This document shows, one piece after another, positions 8,669 to 17,047 of a stretch of DNA of 64,000 nucleotides. The notes below the pieces were generated by a model that worked only from the letters and a program-made list of their open reading frames with translations, had not been told where the DNA came from and searched no databases. A program made the position numbers and the translations under genes. Source of the DNA: an uncultured Sutterella sp. (lineage in GTDB: Bacteria; Pseudomonadota; Gammaproteobacteria; Burkholderiales; Burkholderiaceae_F); the NCBI GenBank assembly GCA_902463725.1, contig CABQGK010000004.1:165434-229433 (forward strand), written 5' to 3'. Each line of letters begins with the position of its first letter. The first letter of the stretch is position 1.

Positions 8669-10246
8669 TTAGCCTTTGACAATGTGTTCACCGGCAAAGC
8701 GACCAGGCATGATGGCGCGAGGCATACCATTGCCAACGTACAGACCACCCGCGGTTTCACCTGCGGCGTAAAGCCCAGGGATTACATGACCGAAAATGTC
8801 AAGCACTTGAGCGTTTTCGTTGATCCGTAGACCTCCCGTAAGGTTGTGAACAAAAAGCACGACTTGAACTGCATGGAATGGCCCCTGCTCAATTTTGTTG
8901 AGCATGTCAGCGGGCTTTTCGAAGTCCTCGTCTTTCTTCTGATCGCAGAAACCGTTGAAGCGAGATACAGTCTTTGCGAGGTTAGGCGTGCCGAGTTTCG
9001 CTGCCAGTTCTTCAATGGTGGCGGCGCTAAAAGCAAAACCTTCGGCACAAACAGGGGCTTCTGTTGTCCAATGGTTACGTTTAGCTGCGGCGTCATCAAA
9101 AATGCACCAAATTTTCTTTTCAGGCTGAACGTAAGCGATGTCATAGAAGTTGTAGCCACCCAAGTCTGATTCATCGACTTCTTGTACAAAGCGGTCTCCA
9201 GCCTTGTTTACAAAGATAATGTCAGCCCAACGCGGTCCTTTGACTCCGATGCCAGGTGCACCGTACGGGGAGTTTTTTGGAAAACCATAGCGGTTTGTGC
9301 CGAACATGCGGCGCATATGGGGGGTATCCTCGCCACGGTCGCCCAAATACATTCCACCCGCTTTAAGGCCTGCCAAGATAGCCGAGCCGTCGGGTTCTAC
9401 AAACGGGAATCCTGTAGCAGGCATATCAGGCGAAAAACGCGGATCAGTGATTTGACGCAATTCGGCGTTTGCCTTCCAACCGCCCCCCGCAAGAATCACA
9501 CCCTTGGTAGCCTTGATGTTGAGTACGCCGTTGGGTGTTTCTACACGAGCCCCAATGACTCGGCCATGCGCATCCTTGTAGACGTCGGTGAGTTTATGCT
9601 CGAGTAGAATTTGGCCGCCTTTACCTTCAAAGTAGGTCTTAAACGGAACCATGATGCCGCGGCCCGTACGGTAGCCACCTTTGAGGTTTTTATGTGCATT
9701 CCCATCACCACGATCTTCAGAGTAGATGTGAAGATAGGACTCTTTGTGCTGGCTGTCGTACTGACCAGCTGCAGTGGAGGTGTTTGAGAATTTGACGCCA
9801 TGAGCTTCTAACCATTCCTGCGTCGGACCGCAGTATTCGCTATAGCGCTTCGCTAGCTTCGGATCGTTTTTGCGGTATTCGATATTTTTGGGGTTGGTCA
9901 AGTGGGCGTAGAGCGCTTCCGGCGTGTCGTTGTCACCGCTTTCTTTTTGGAAGCGGGTACCACCGCGGAGCGCAATAATGCCGCCATTGATCATGGCGCA
10001 GCCGCCATAGTTCTTGCCTTTTTCGATCACAAGAACCTTAGCCCCAAGGTCAATCGCAGAGATGGCTGCACTCATGCCTGCAATACCAGATCCCGCAACC
10101 AGCACTTCTGTGGTGAGGTCCCACTTCTTGGGCGTTGACAGGGGAGTGTCGTGAGATTTTGCAGAGGTAACACTGACAAGACTGGCGGTTCCAGCGAGCG
10201 TCATGGCTTGAAGCAGGGTGCGGCGGGAGGTTTGTACTGAATCCAT
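8669..10246 (-). CDS. Exported FAD-dependent fumarate/urocanate reductase-like flavoprotein
   Basis: This 525-residue protein begins with a twin-arginine signal (TSRRTLLQAM). The FAD-binding domain has GSGIAG at 52-57 and EKG ending the second strand. The C-terminal FAD region is IPGLYAAGETAGG. The family is that of the flavin subunit of Fcc3, UrdA and related acceptor reductases. Where fumarate reductases have HHTMGG it has FVHNLTGG, and where they have GANRLGGN it has VGNGMPRAIMPG. So one histidine and an arginine are kept but the pocket differs. It probably reduces an enoate-type acceptor other than fumarate. A GGAG site supports the ATG at 10246. The cytochrome, kinase and regulator genes follow on the same strand. 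Confidence 0.85.
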   Translation of the reverse strand: MDSVQTSRRTLLQAMTLAGTASLVSVTSAKSHDTPLSTPKKWDLTTEVLVAGSGIAGMSAAISAIDLGAKVLVIEKGKNYGGCAMINGGIIALRGGTRFQKESGDNDTPEALYAHLTNPKNIEYRKNDPKLAKRYSEYCGPTQEWLEAHGVKFSNTSTAAGQYDSQHKESYLHIYSEDRGDGNAHKNLKGGYRTGRGIMVPFKTYFEGKGGQILLEHKLTDVYKDAHGRVIGARVETPNGVLNIKATKGVILAGGGWKANAELRQITDPRFSPDMPATGFPFVEPDGSAILAGLKAGGMYLGDRGEDTPHMRRMFGTNRYGFPKNSPYGAPGIGVKGPRWADIIFVNKAGDRFVQEVDESDLGGYNFYDIAYVQPEKKIWCIFDDAAAKRNHWTTEAPVCAEGFAFSAATIEELAAKLGTPNLAKTVSRFNGFCDQKKDEDFEKPADMLNKIEQGPFHAVQVVLFVHNLTGGLRINENAQVLDIFGHVIPGLYAAGETAGGLYVGNGMPRAIMPGRFAGEHIVKG

Positions 10247-10325
10247 AGTAAGTCTCCTAAGTTGAGGTCTAAGTGTTAGCCCTAATGGGCGGATCACTGC
10301 TACGTGAGAACTTTACTCAGCGGAG

Positions 10326-10337
10326 ATACTCGAGTAT
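10326..10337. promoter_or_regulatory. Perfect 12-base palindrome, candidate operator of the flavoprotein operon
   Basis: ATACTCGAGTAT is a perfect palindrome about 80 bases upstream of the flavoprotein start. It is the clearest dyad in that leader, and LuxR-type regulators like the one in this operon bind such dyads. No footprint or motif match is claimed. Confidence 0.4.
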
Positions 10338-10382
10338 TTGAGGTGATATTAAGAGTTCTTCTTTTACTTGCTGCTCCCCATG

Positions 10383-10416
10383 AAAAAAAAGACATCCCTT
10401 TTGCATGAGGGATGCC
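10383..10416 (-). terminator. Strong terminator pointing into the flavoprotein operon leader
   Basis: On the minus strand, GGCATCCC (10416-10409) pairs with GGGATGTC (10398-10391), allowing one G-U pair at the base, and a run of eight T follows. The nearest minus-strand gene upstream ends at 11854, on the far side of the Fic gene. The hairpin therefore either stops antisense transcripts through fic or lies in a long 5' leader of the flavoprotein operon, whose start codon is 137 bases further on. Confidence 0.7.
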
Positions 10417-10544
10417 GCAACCGTCAAGAGGAGCAACATTCAGGACCAGTCATCGTAACCTTTGAGTGCCGTCTATCTCATGGAGGCATTAATGCGCCAT
10501 CTGTAGAATTTTTAGGATGTTTAAAGTTTATGAGGACTCTCTCA

Positions 10545-11723
10545 ATGATCAGTAACAGCGCGAGAGCAGGGGTTATCCGCAAAAATTTATCCGGCGATCA
10601 ATCCTATGGTTCGTTCGTCCCAACGCCGCTGCCACCGAATCCGCGCTTAGCGCTCGATGCGGAGATGGTTGAAGCGCTCGTGGCTGCGCACCAAGCGCTC
10701 GCGCTACTCAAAGGAACCGTACGCTATATTCCGAACAAGGAGAGGCTTCTTGCGATGTATATACGCAAAGAAGCGCTCTTTTCAGCCCAAATCGAAGGAA
10801 CCCAAGCAACGCTTGACGATATCCTTGATCCAATGATCGATGAGAATTGCAATCGCGATGTTCAGGACGCCATTGACAATGTCAACGCAGTTCAATACGC
10901 GTTGGATCAGATTGAGGATGAGCATGGTCTTCCTGTGTGCCTGAGGCTCTTGCGTGAAACCCACAAGGTTCTTCTGCAGCATTCACGAGGTCAGGACAAA
11001 TCTCCGGGCGAACTGAGGACTACGCAAAACTGGATCGGACCCGCCGGTTGCTCGTTACGGCAAGCGGCCTTTGTTCCGCCCAATCCTAGCGACATGATGG
11101 AGGCGCTCCATGCGTTGGAGCACTATTTACACACGGAAGATGAGCTAGATCCTCTGATTCGAGCCGCGCTCATTCATTATCAGTTTGAGACGATTCATCC
11201 GTTTTTGGACGGCAATGGCCGCATCGGTCGCCTTTTGATCCTCCTCACTCTTATCGAGCAGAAGGTCATTGATTCGCCGTACCTTTACATCTCCTATTTC
11301 TTAAAGTTGAATCGTACTGAGTACTATGAGCAGATGAGTTCAGTTCGAACAAATGGAACCTATGAGGCGTGGGTAAAATTCTTCCTCACTGCCGCAAAAC
11401 AAGCTTCTCAAGATGCACTCGAGACGATCGAGCGTTTACATCGGCTCTCAGAGGCGAGCCGTGCAAAAGTTATGGAAGGTGTACGCGGAAAAGTTGCGCT
11501 CGAAAAGTTAGAGCGTTTCGTGAGCTATTTGGAGAGTTCGCCCATTATCGAGATCAGGCAGACTGCGGCTACGTTCGGATGGAGTTTCCCGACGACATCC
11601 AAATACGTGCAACGTTTCACCGAGGCAGGCATCCTCAAGGAAGTTACGGGACGAGTCCGAGGACGCGTTTTTGCCTATGAGGCGTACTTGGCGATTCTCA
11701 GGAAGGACATGGAGCCGATCTAA
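10545..11723 (+). CDS. Fic-family protein AMPylase with N-terminal inhibitory helix and winged-helix tail
   Basis: The 392-residue protein has the Fic core motif HPFLDGNGRIGR at about 215-226. A class II inhibitory motif SAQIEG lies at about 81-86 within the N-terminal Fic_N-like region, and a C-terminal winged-helix part includes ATFGWSFPTTSKYVQRFTEAGIL. By family it transfers AMP from ATP to a target hydroxyl and is held off by the inhibitory glutamate. The domain order is that of stand-alone chromosomal Fic proteins, not of a FicT/FicA toxin-antitoxin pair. A TGAGGA site eight bases before the ATG at 10545 supports that start; an ATG 15 bases upstream is possible. The target is unknown. 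Confidence 0.85.
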   Translation: MISNSARAGVIRKNLSGDQSYGSFVPTPLPPNPRLALDAEMVEALVAAHQALALLKGTVRYIPNKERLLAMYIRKEALFSAQIEGTQATLDDILDPMIDENCNRDVQDAIDNVNAVQYALDQIEDEHGLPVCLRLLRETHKVLLQHSRGQDKSPGELRTTQNWIGPAGCSLRQAAFVPPNPSDMMEALHALEHYLHTEDELDPLIRAALIHYQFETIHPFLDGNGRIGRLLILLTLIEQKVIDSPYLYISYFLKLNRTEYYEQMSSVRTNGTYEAWVKFFLTAAKQASQDALETIERLHRLSEASRAKVMEGVRGKVALEKLERFVSYLESSPIIEIRQTAATFGWSFPTTSKYVQRFTEAGILKEVTGRVRGRVFAYEAYLAILRKDMEPI

Positions 11724-11853
11724 GAGAGGCTGTGTTGACTAGCCGTAGAGAGGGTGCCGCAAGTTGCGAGGCTCGCACCTGCATGGCGCTCAGAATGACA
11801 GCGCTCGCCCCCTCGAGGATTCAGATACTCAAGAGGACGAGCGCGAGAGTGGT

Positions 11854-13023
11854 TTACTCGTTCAAGAAGTTGAGGGCGGTCTGCACGTAGAGTGCAGCGC
11901 CCTTGACGAGGACGCTTTCATCGACCTTGTACTTGCCCGAGTGCTGCGGGTAGACCGCGTCGAGTTCAGCATTACGCACACCCAGGAAGCACATGGCACC
12001 AGGGACCTTTTCCGTGAAGTAAGCAAAGTCTTCACCACCCATGGTGCGACCATACTGGGCTTCGCAACCTTCGCCGAAAATGCTTTCCGCGGCAGAGAGG
12101 GCGAGCGCATTGATGTGCGCATCGTTGACCGTAGGCGGCACATGCGGAATGTATTCGACCTCGGCGGTGGCACCAAAGGCGCGTGCCGTCTCACCCGCAA
12201 TACGCGTAATCTGTTCAGGGAACTTCGCACGGATTTCGGGATTAAAGCAGCGCGTGGTTCCTTCGAGATAGGCCGTTTCGGCGATCACGTTAAAGCGCGT
12301 GCCGCTCTGGAAAATGCCCGTCGAGACGACTGCGGTTTCTGTGGGTGGCGTTTCGCGGCTGACGATGGACTGAAGGTTCTGCACAATCGCAGCGCCCACA
12401 ACGACCGCGTCCACGCAGAGGTGCGGCTGAGCACCGTGCCCACCCTTACCCTTGACGTGAATCTTGAAGAGGTCGCCACTTGCCATACGCGGACCCGGCT
12501 CAAGGGAGACTTTGCCTGCGGGAATGTCGCTCCAGACGTGCATCCCGAAGCAGGCGTCAACCCCGTCGAGCGCGCCGCCCTCGATCATGGCCTTAGCGCC
12601 ACGTGCAGTTTCTTCAGCGGGCTGGAAGAATAGCTTCACCGTGCCGTGCAGCTCATCCTTGATGTCATTGAGCATGAGCGCCGCAGTAAGCAGCATCGAA
12701 GTGTGGCAGTCATGGCCGCAAGCGTGCATGACACCCTTGTTTTCGCTAGCAAACGGGCAGTCCGTGAGCTCGAGCACTTCGAGCGCATCCATGTCGCCGC
12801 GCAGCATGAAGGTTTTCCCAGGGTGCGCGCCTTTAATCGTTGCAACAATCCCCGTCTCAAGCCCCACCTGCACGAAGGGAATCCCTGCGCGAGCAAGTTC
12901 TTCCTGCACTCGGCGGCTCGTTTCGTACTCTTTGCCGCTTACTTCAGGGTGCTGGTGGAAGTGCCGGCGCATCGTTACCTGAAAGTCGCCGTACTTTTGC
13001 ATGAGTTCTGTTAAGTTAGCCAT
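11854..13023 (-). CDS. M20-family amidohydrolase (hippurate or N-acyl-amino-acid hydrolase type)
   Basis: The 389-residue metallopeptidase is of the M20D/amidohydrolase group. It has the metal-binding stretch HACGHDCHTSML near 100, the glutamate pair in FFQPAEETARGAKAMIEGG near 135, and a C-terminal ligand region GRTMGGEDFAYF. The lid domain contains KGKGGHGAQPH. Members hydrolyse N-acyl or N-aroyl amino acids such as hippurate, or related amides, in the cytoplasm. It lies 20 bases after a membrane transporter gene on the same strand, so it probably cleaves what that transporter imports. The exact amide cannot be read from sequence. Confidence 0.85.
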   Translation of the reverse strand: MANLTELMQKYGDFQVTMRRHFHQHPEVSGKEYETSRRVQEELARAGIPFVQVGLETGIVATIKGAHPGKTFMLRGDMDALEVLELTDCPFASENKGVMHACGHDCHTSMLLTAALMLNDIKDELHGTVKLFFQPAEETARGAKAMIEGGALDGVDACFGMHVWSDIPAGKVSLEPGPRMASGDLFKIHVKGKGGHGAQPHLCVDAVVVGAAIVQNLQSIVSRETPPTETAVVSTGIFQSGTRFNVIAETAYLEGTTRCFNPEIRAKFPEQITRIAGETARAFGATAEVEYIPHVPPTVNDAHINALALSAAESIFGEGCEAQYGRTMGGEDFAYFTEKVPGAMCFLGVRNAELDAVYPQHSGKYKVDESVLVKGAALYVQTALNFLNE

Positions 13024-13043
13024 TTTTCTTTTGTCCCACTAAA

Positions 13044-14249
13044 TTAGAGCATGTTGACAAAAATACCCGCGATAAAGACCGAAGTAATGGTCACCGTGAC
13101 GAAGCCACTGACAATCATCGCAGGGAACATACGGCTCATCAAGAAGGCATGTTCCTCGGGCGTCTTCGCAAGCGAATCGCAGGTCTGAATAGTGATGATC
13201 TGGTCAAAGGGGTAGCCGTAAAGGGCGGTCAAGCAGTTTGCAAACGCGAGCTCCGTGGAAATCTTGAAGAGCTTTGCCACGAAGTAGGCCACCGCGAACA
13301 TCCCCACAAGGCCGATGACGATGAGTTCTACCATCGGGACGATGATGCCCGAGAGCATCTCAGGAGTGCAGTCCTTGAGGCCATCAAAGATGTACATCGT
13401 GAGCGCCATCATCATGATGCCTGCAGAGTTGGCCTTCACCAATGCGTTGCGATCCAAAAAGCCCAAACGGCAGAAGATGATGCCGAGCACCAAGGCCCAG
13501 ATCGCCGCAGAAATCCCCGTCTTCGGACCAATGATGAGCGCAAGCCACGCCACAAGACCCAGCTTGGTGAGAATCATCACGGGCGAATTGAAGGATTCCG
13601 GCAACTGCAAGGGCAGGCGTGCGGTGGGCGCTTCGACTTTGCCTTCGCCGAGCTGCGTGGCGCTATGCACTGCTTCGAGGTCTTCCTCATTGAGCTTAAG
13701 CTCCCCTTTGCGATAGCCTTCGAGCAGTCGAGCGCCTTCGCGCTTCAAGCAAATTGCCGTCAGCGGATAACCCGCAAAGCCCTGCACGCAGTACATGGAA
13801 ATAGCAAAGACCGCGGCAACTGTGAGCCCCGCCTTAGTGGCGGCGCTCTGCATCATCGTGGCGGCCACGATCCCACCCGTGAGCGGCGGCAGACCCGCAA
13901 TCACCAAGTTACGGTCCATGACAAGGGGCGCGACAAAGTAGCAAAGCGCGACCATGCCCGCAAGCCCCGAGAGGCAGACCAGTGCGGTGCGCCACTGCGC
14001 GAGCAACTGCTTCAAGCTAATAATCGTGCCCAAGTGCGTGATGAGCAGGAAGATGCCGAGCGTTGCACCAAAGGGAATGAGGTAGCTGTCTTTGACGAGA
14101 CTGTGCGGTAGCACCGTCCAGTAGCCGATCAAAATGAGTACGGCCGAGGCAAAGACAGAGGGAATCCAAGCTTTGGTGATGCGGGCGACCATGTCGCCAA
14201 AGAGCACAATCACGCCGCAGATAACAAAGGCGAAAATAAAGTTGTACAT
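13044..14249 (-). CDS. Multi-pass membrane transporter, probable importer for the M20 substrate
   Basis: The 401-residue hydrophobic protein has about ten to twelve predicted membrane helices and a hydrophilic loop near 185-225 (GYRKGELKLNEEDLEAVHSA). Two glycine/proline-rich stretches (GLPPLTGGIVAATMMQSAA and the GYPFDQI region) suggest re-entrant substrate segments. I do not recognise the family with certainty; the layout recalls glutamate:sodium (ESS/GltS-like) or other carboxylate carriers. The link to a cytoplasmic amidohydrolase 20 bases downstream is the best clue to its substrate: an N-acylated or aromatic amino acid. It diverges from the NO reductase gene. Confidence 0.6.
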   Translation of the reverse strand: MYNFIFAFVICGVIVLFGDMVARITKAWIPSVFASAVLILIGYWTVLPHSLVKDSYLIPFGATLGIFLLITHLGTIISLKQLLAQWRTALVCLSGLAGMVALCYFVAPLVMDRNLVIAGLPPLTGGIVAATMMQSAATKAGLTVAAVFAISMYCVQGFAGYPLTAICLKREGARLLEGYRKGELKLNEEDLEAVHSATQLGEGKVEAPTARLPLQLPESFNSPVMILTKLGLVAWLALIIGPKTGISAAIWALVLGIIFCRLGFLDRNALVKANSAGIMMMALTMYIFDGLKDCTPEMLSGIIVPMVELIVIGLVGMFAVAYFVAKLFKISTELAFANCLTALYGYPFDQIITIQTCDSLAKTPEEHAFLMSRMFPAMIVSGFVTVTITSVFIAGIFVNML

Positions 14250-14627
14250 AGGTCTGCCCCTAGAGTCAAATGAGGGTTTGCTATGTCCATTCTATGCATG
14301 GTACGTTTCGCGCCGTTCGCACGATTACGCCTTTATTGATCGTGCGCCGACTGGCTGGGATATTGCGCCTAAGTGGAAGCGCCTAGGGGACGCGCGCTGC
14401 GCTAGCCCAAAGGCTGAGCGCTTCTCTTCGTTCTTCCGCCGCTCGAACTATCCCGCATGGGAGGAGGGGCGGTGTCTCTCCCATTGGGGGTGTTTACCTT
14501 TTCCGAGTGCGGCGGTAGGATTAGCCGCATGTAAATGTTGTATTTCAAATGCAACATTTGAAGATCCCTCTGCGACAGGCTTCTAACGCCGTTGCGGATT
14601 CAGAAACGAAGAAAAGGAATCTCCCTC
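14250..14627. other. Divergent intergenic region with the NsrR-type operator
   Basis: This stretch lies between the leftward transporter gene and rightward qNOR. It contains the NO-responsive operator listed separately and a weak hairpin (ATGGGAG 14457-14463 with CTCCCAT 14478-14484). I see no convincing small gene in it. Confidence 0.5.
14533..14559. promoter_or_regulatory. NsrR-type operator of the NO reductase gene
   Basis: AAATGTTGTATTT (14533-14545), a single central C, and AAATGCAACATTT (14547-14559) form a 13-1-13 inverted repeat with one mismatch. The centre TATTTCAAATG and the 1-base spacer match the 11-1-11 architecture of NsrR sites (ATGYATTTNAAATRCAT core). It ends 68 bases before the qNOR start. 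NsrR is an iron-sulphur repressor released by NO, so qNOR would be induced by its own substrate. The NsrR gene is not in the window. Confidence 0.8.
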
Positions 14628-16865
14628 ATGGGTCAATACAAGAAGCTATGGTATCTGCTCATTGCGGTACTGATTTTTGCATTTACTCTTCTTGGGTTTG
14701 CGGGACGTGAAGTCTACAAACACGCGCCACCGTTCCCGGAAAAGGTGCTGGCAGTGGACGGCACGGTGCTCTTTACCAAGGATGATATTTTGGCGGGTCA
14801 GACCGCTTGGCAGTCTACGGGCGGCATGGAGCTTGGCTCGATTTTGGGGCACGGTGCTTATCAAGCCCCAGACTGGACGGCGGATTGGTTGCATCGCGAG
14901 TTGAGCGCTTGGCTTGATCTTGCGGCTAAGAACGACTTCGGCAAGACCTATGTCGAGTTGAGCGCTGCGGAGCAGGCGTCGCTGCGCGCACGCATGACCA
15001 CCGAATACAAAGAGGGTGGTAAGCCCGATGCGTCGGGCAATGTGAGGGTGAGCCAGACGCGCGCAGTTGCGATTGCCGAGACGGCGAAATACTATGTGGC
15101 GCTCTATGGGAACGCTCCTGAGCTCAACACGACGCGCGAACACTTCGCCATGAAGCACAACACGCTTCCCGATGTGAAGGATCGTGAAAAGCTCACCGCC
15201 TTCTTCTTCTGGACGGCGTGGGCCGCTTCCACCAATCGTCCTGATACGGCAGCAACCTACACGAACAATTGGCCTCATGAGCCCTTGATCGACAATGTGC
15301 CGACCACGGAAAACGTGATTTGGTCGGTGGCTTCGATCGTGGTGTTGCTCCTTGGTGTGGGTCTGCTTGTTTGGGGTTACTCCTGGCAGAAGGCGCATGA
15401 TACGGTGAAAGTGCCGGAATCCGATCCCCTTGCTCGCCTCTCGCTCACCCCGAGCCAGAAGGCGCTCTGGAAGTACATTGCGCTCACAGGCGTGCTCTTC
15501 CTCGTGCAGGTCTTTTTGGGCGGCTTTGTTGCGCACTACACCATCGAGGGTGGCGGCTTCTACGGCATCGATACCTCGGACTTCTTCCCGTACTCGCTGG
15601 CGCGTACGTGGCACATCCAAGCGGCGATCTTCTGGATTGCAACGGGCTTTTTGACGGCTGGGCTCTTCCTTGCGCCGATCATCAATGGCGGCAAGGATCC
15701 GAAATTCCAGCGCTTGGGCGTGAACCTTCTCTTTGTGGCGCTTTTGATTGTGGCTGGCGGCTCCTTTGGCGGTAACTATATGGCCATTGCACAGACGCTC
15801 CCCAAGCACCTCAACTTCTGGTTTGGCCATCAGGGCTACGAGTTCCTTGACATTGGTCGCTTCTGGCAGGTGATGCTCTTTGTGGGCTTGCTCCTCTGGC
15901 TCTTCTTAATGCTGCGTTGCACGGTAAGCGCGCTCAAGAATAAGAACAGCGACCGCAACCTCTTGGCGCTCTTCATCGCGTCGATGGTGGGTGTGGGGCT
16001 CTTCTATGGTCCGGGGCTCTTCTACGGCGAGCACACGTCGCTTACGGTGATGGAGTACTGGCGCTGGTGGGTGGTGCACCTCTGGGTGGAAGGCTTCTTT
16101 GAAGTGTTTGCTACCGCTGCCATTGCCTTTGTGTTCCACAACTTGGGTCTTGTCACGTTGCGTACCGCGACGGTGAGCACGCTCGCAGCTGCCTCGCTCT
16201 TTTTGATCGGTGGCGTGCCTGGTACCATGCACCACCTCTACTTCTCGGGTGTGACGAGCTCTGGCATGGCTATGGGCGCTGTCTTCTCCGCGCTCGAAGT
16301 GGTTCCGCTTGTGCTGCTTGGTGTGGAAGCGCATGAACACTGGTCCTACCAGCATGCTGCGCCGTGGGCTAAGCGCCTGCGTTGGCCGGTGATGTGCTTC
16401 GTGGCAGTGGCCTTCTGGAACATGCTCGGTGCTGGCGTCTTCGGCTTCCTCATCAATCCGCCGATTTCGCTCTACTACGTGCAGGGTCTCAACACCACCG
16501 CGGTGCACTCGCACTCTGCGCTCTTCGGGGTGTACGGGTTCCTCGCGCTCGGCTTTATCTTCCTTGTGGCTAACTACATCAAGCCCAAGGCTGAGTACAA
16601 CCAGACTCTGATGGGTGCAGGTTTCTGGGCGCTGAACATCGGGTTGGTGGTGATGATCATCACGAGCCTTCTGCCGGTGGGTGTTATTCAGGCGGCTGCC
16701 TCGATTAACGAAGGTCTCTGGTACGCTCGTAGCGAAGCGGTGATGCAGTCGGCTGCGCTTGTGAACCTGCGCTGGATCCGTATCGTCGGTGACACGGTCT
16801 TCATCATCGGCGCGGTGCTGGTGGTCTGGCAGGCTCTGAAGCTAGTCTTTGCCAAAGACAAATAA
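14628..16865 (+). CDS. norB: Quinol-dependent nitric oxide reductase (qNOR)
   Basis: The 745-residue single-subunit NO reductase reduces two NO to N2O with electrons from quinol. An N-terminal membrane helix is followed by a long periplasmic part with the fused cytochrome-c-like fold that lacks haem motifs (about 35-230), as in qNOR. The NorB core of about twelve helices then carries histidine-rich haem-copper-oxidase-like segments: YSLARTWHIQAAIFW, WVVHLWVEGFFE and GTMHHLYFSG. ATG 14628 is chosen over one 36 bases upstream because AAGGAA lies at the right distance. It stands alone between the NsrR-like operator and a terminator, so it is probably an NO-detoxification gene. Confidence 0.95.
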   Translation: MGQYKKLWYLLIAVLIFAFTLLGFAGREVYKHAPPFPEKVLAVDGTVLFTKDDILAGQTAWQSTGGMELGSILGHGAYQAPDWTADWLHRELSAWLDLAAKNDFGKTYVELSAAEQASLRARMTTEYKEGGKPDASGNVRVSQTRAVAIAETAKYYVALYGNAPELNTTREHFAMKHNTLPDVKDREKLTAFFFWTAWAASTNRPDTAATYTNNWPHEPLIDNVPTTENVIWSVASIVVLLLGVGLLVWGYSWQKAHDTVKVPESDPLARLSLTPSQKALWKYIALTGVLFLVQVFLGGFVAHYTIEGGGFYGIDTSDFFPYSLARTWHIQAAIFWIATGFLTAGLFLAPIINGGKDPKFQRLGVNLLFVALLIVAGGSFGGNYMAIAQTLPKHLNFWFGHQGYEFLDIGRFWQVMLFVGLLLWLFLMLRCTVSALKNKNSDRNLLALFIASMVGVGLFYGPGLFYGEHTSLTVMEYWRWWVVHLWVEGFFEVFATAAIAFVFHNLGLVTLRTATVSTLAAASLFLIGGVPGTMHHLYFSGVTSSGMAMGAVFSALEVVPLVLLGVEAHEHWSYQHAAPWAKRLRWPVMCFVAVAFWNMLGAGVFGFLINPPISLYYVQGLNTTAVHSHSALFGVYGFLALGFIFLVANYIKPKAEYNQTLMGAGFWALNIGLVVMIITSLLPVGVIQAAASINEGLWYARSEAVMQSAALVNLRWIRIVGDTVFIIGAVLVVWQALKLVFAKDK

Positions 16866-16932
16866 GCTGGCAAGAAGAAACCCGGAAGCGAGCGTGCAAG
16901 AGGCGCGCTCGCCGAGCGGTTGACTGAGAGGT

Positions 16933-16965
16933 GGGCGTGCTCGCAATCAAGCGGCACGCCCTTTT
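16933..16965 (+). terminator. Rho-independent terminator of norB
   Basis: GGGCGTGC (16933-16940) pairs with GCACGCCC (16954-16961), followed by TTTT. It lies 68 bases after the norB stop and 80 bases before the nicotinamidase gene, separating the two transcripts. Confidence 0.8.
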
Positions 16966-17047
16966 CACACGCATTGGCCGTGCTAGTATCATCTCAGATG
17001 CCGCTCCACATTCCCTAGGAGCTGGTCGTAGATAAGGAGAGCACAGC

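Noticed and set aside
13149..14111. Plus-strand frame of 320 codons in the transporter gene
   Set aside because: It is the complement of a membrane protein. The translation is highly charged, as expected for antisense of hydrophobic codons.
14646..15830. Minus-strand frame of 394 codons inside norB
   Set aside because: It lies wholly opposite the conserved qNOR sequence, and its translation is Arg/His-rich without hydrophobic core patterns.
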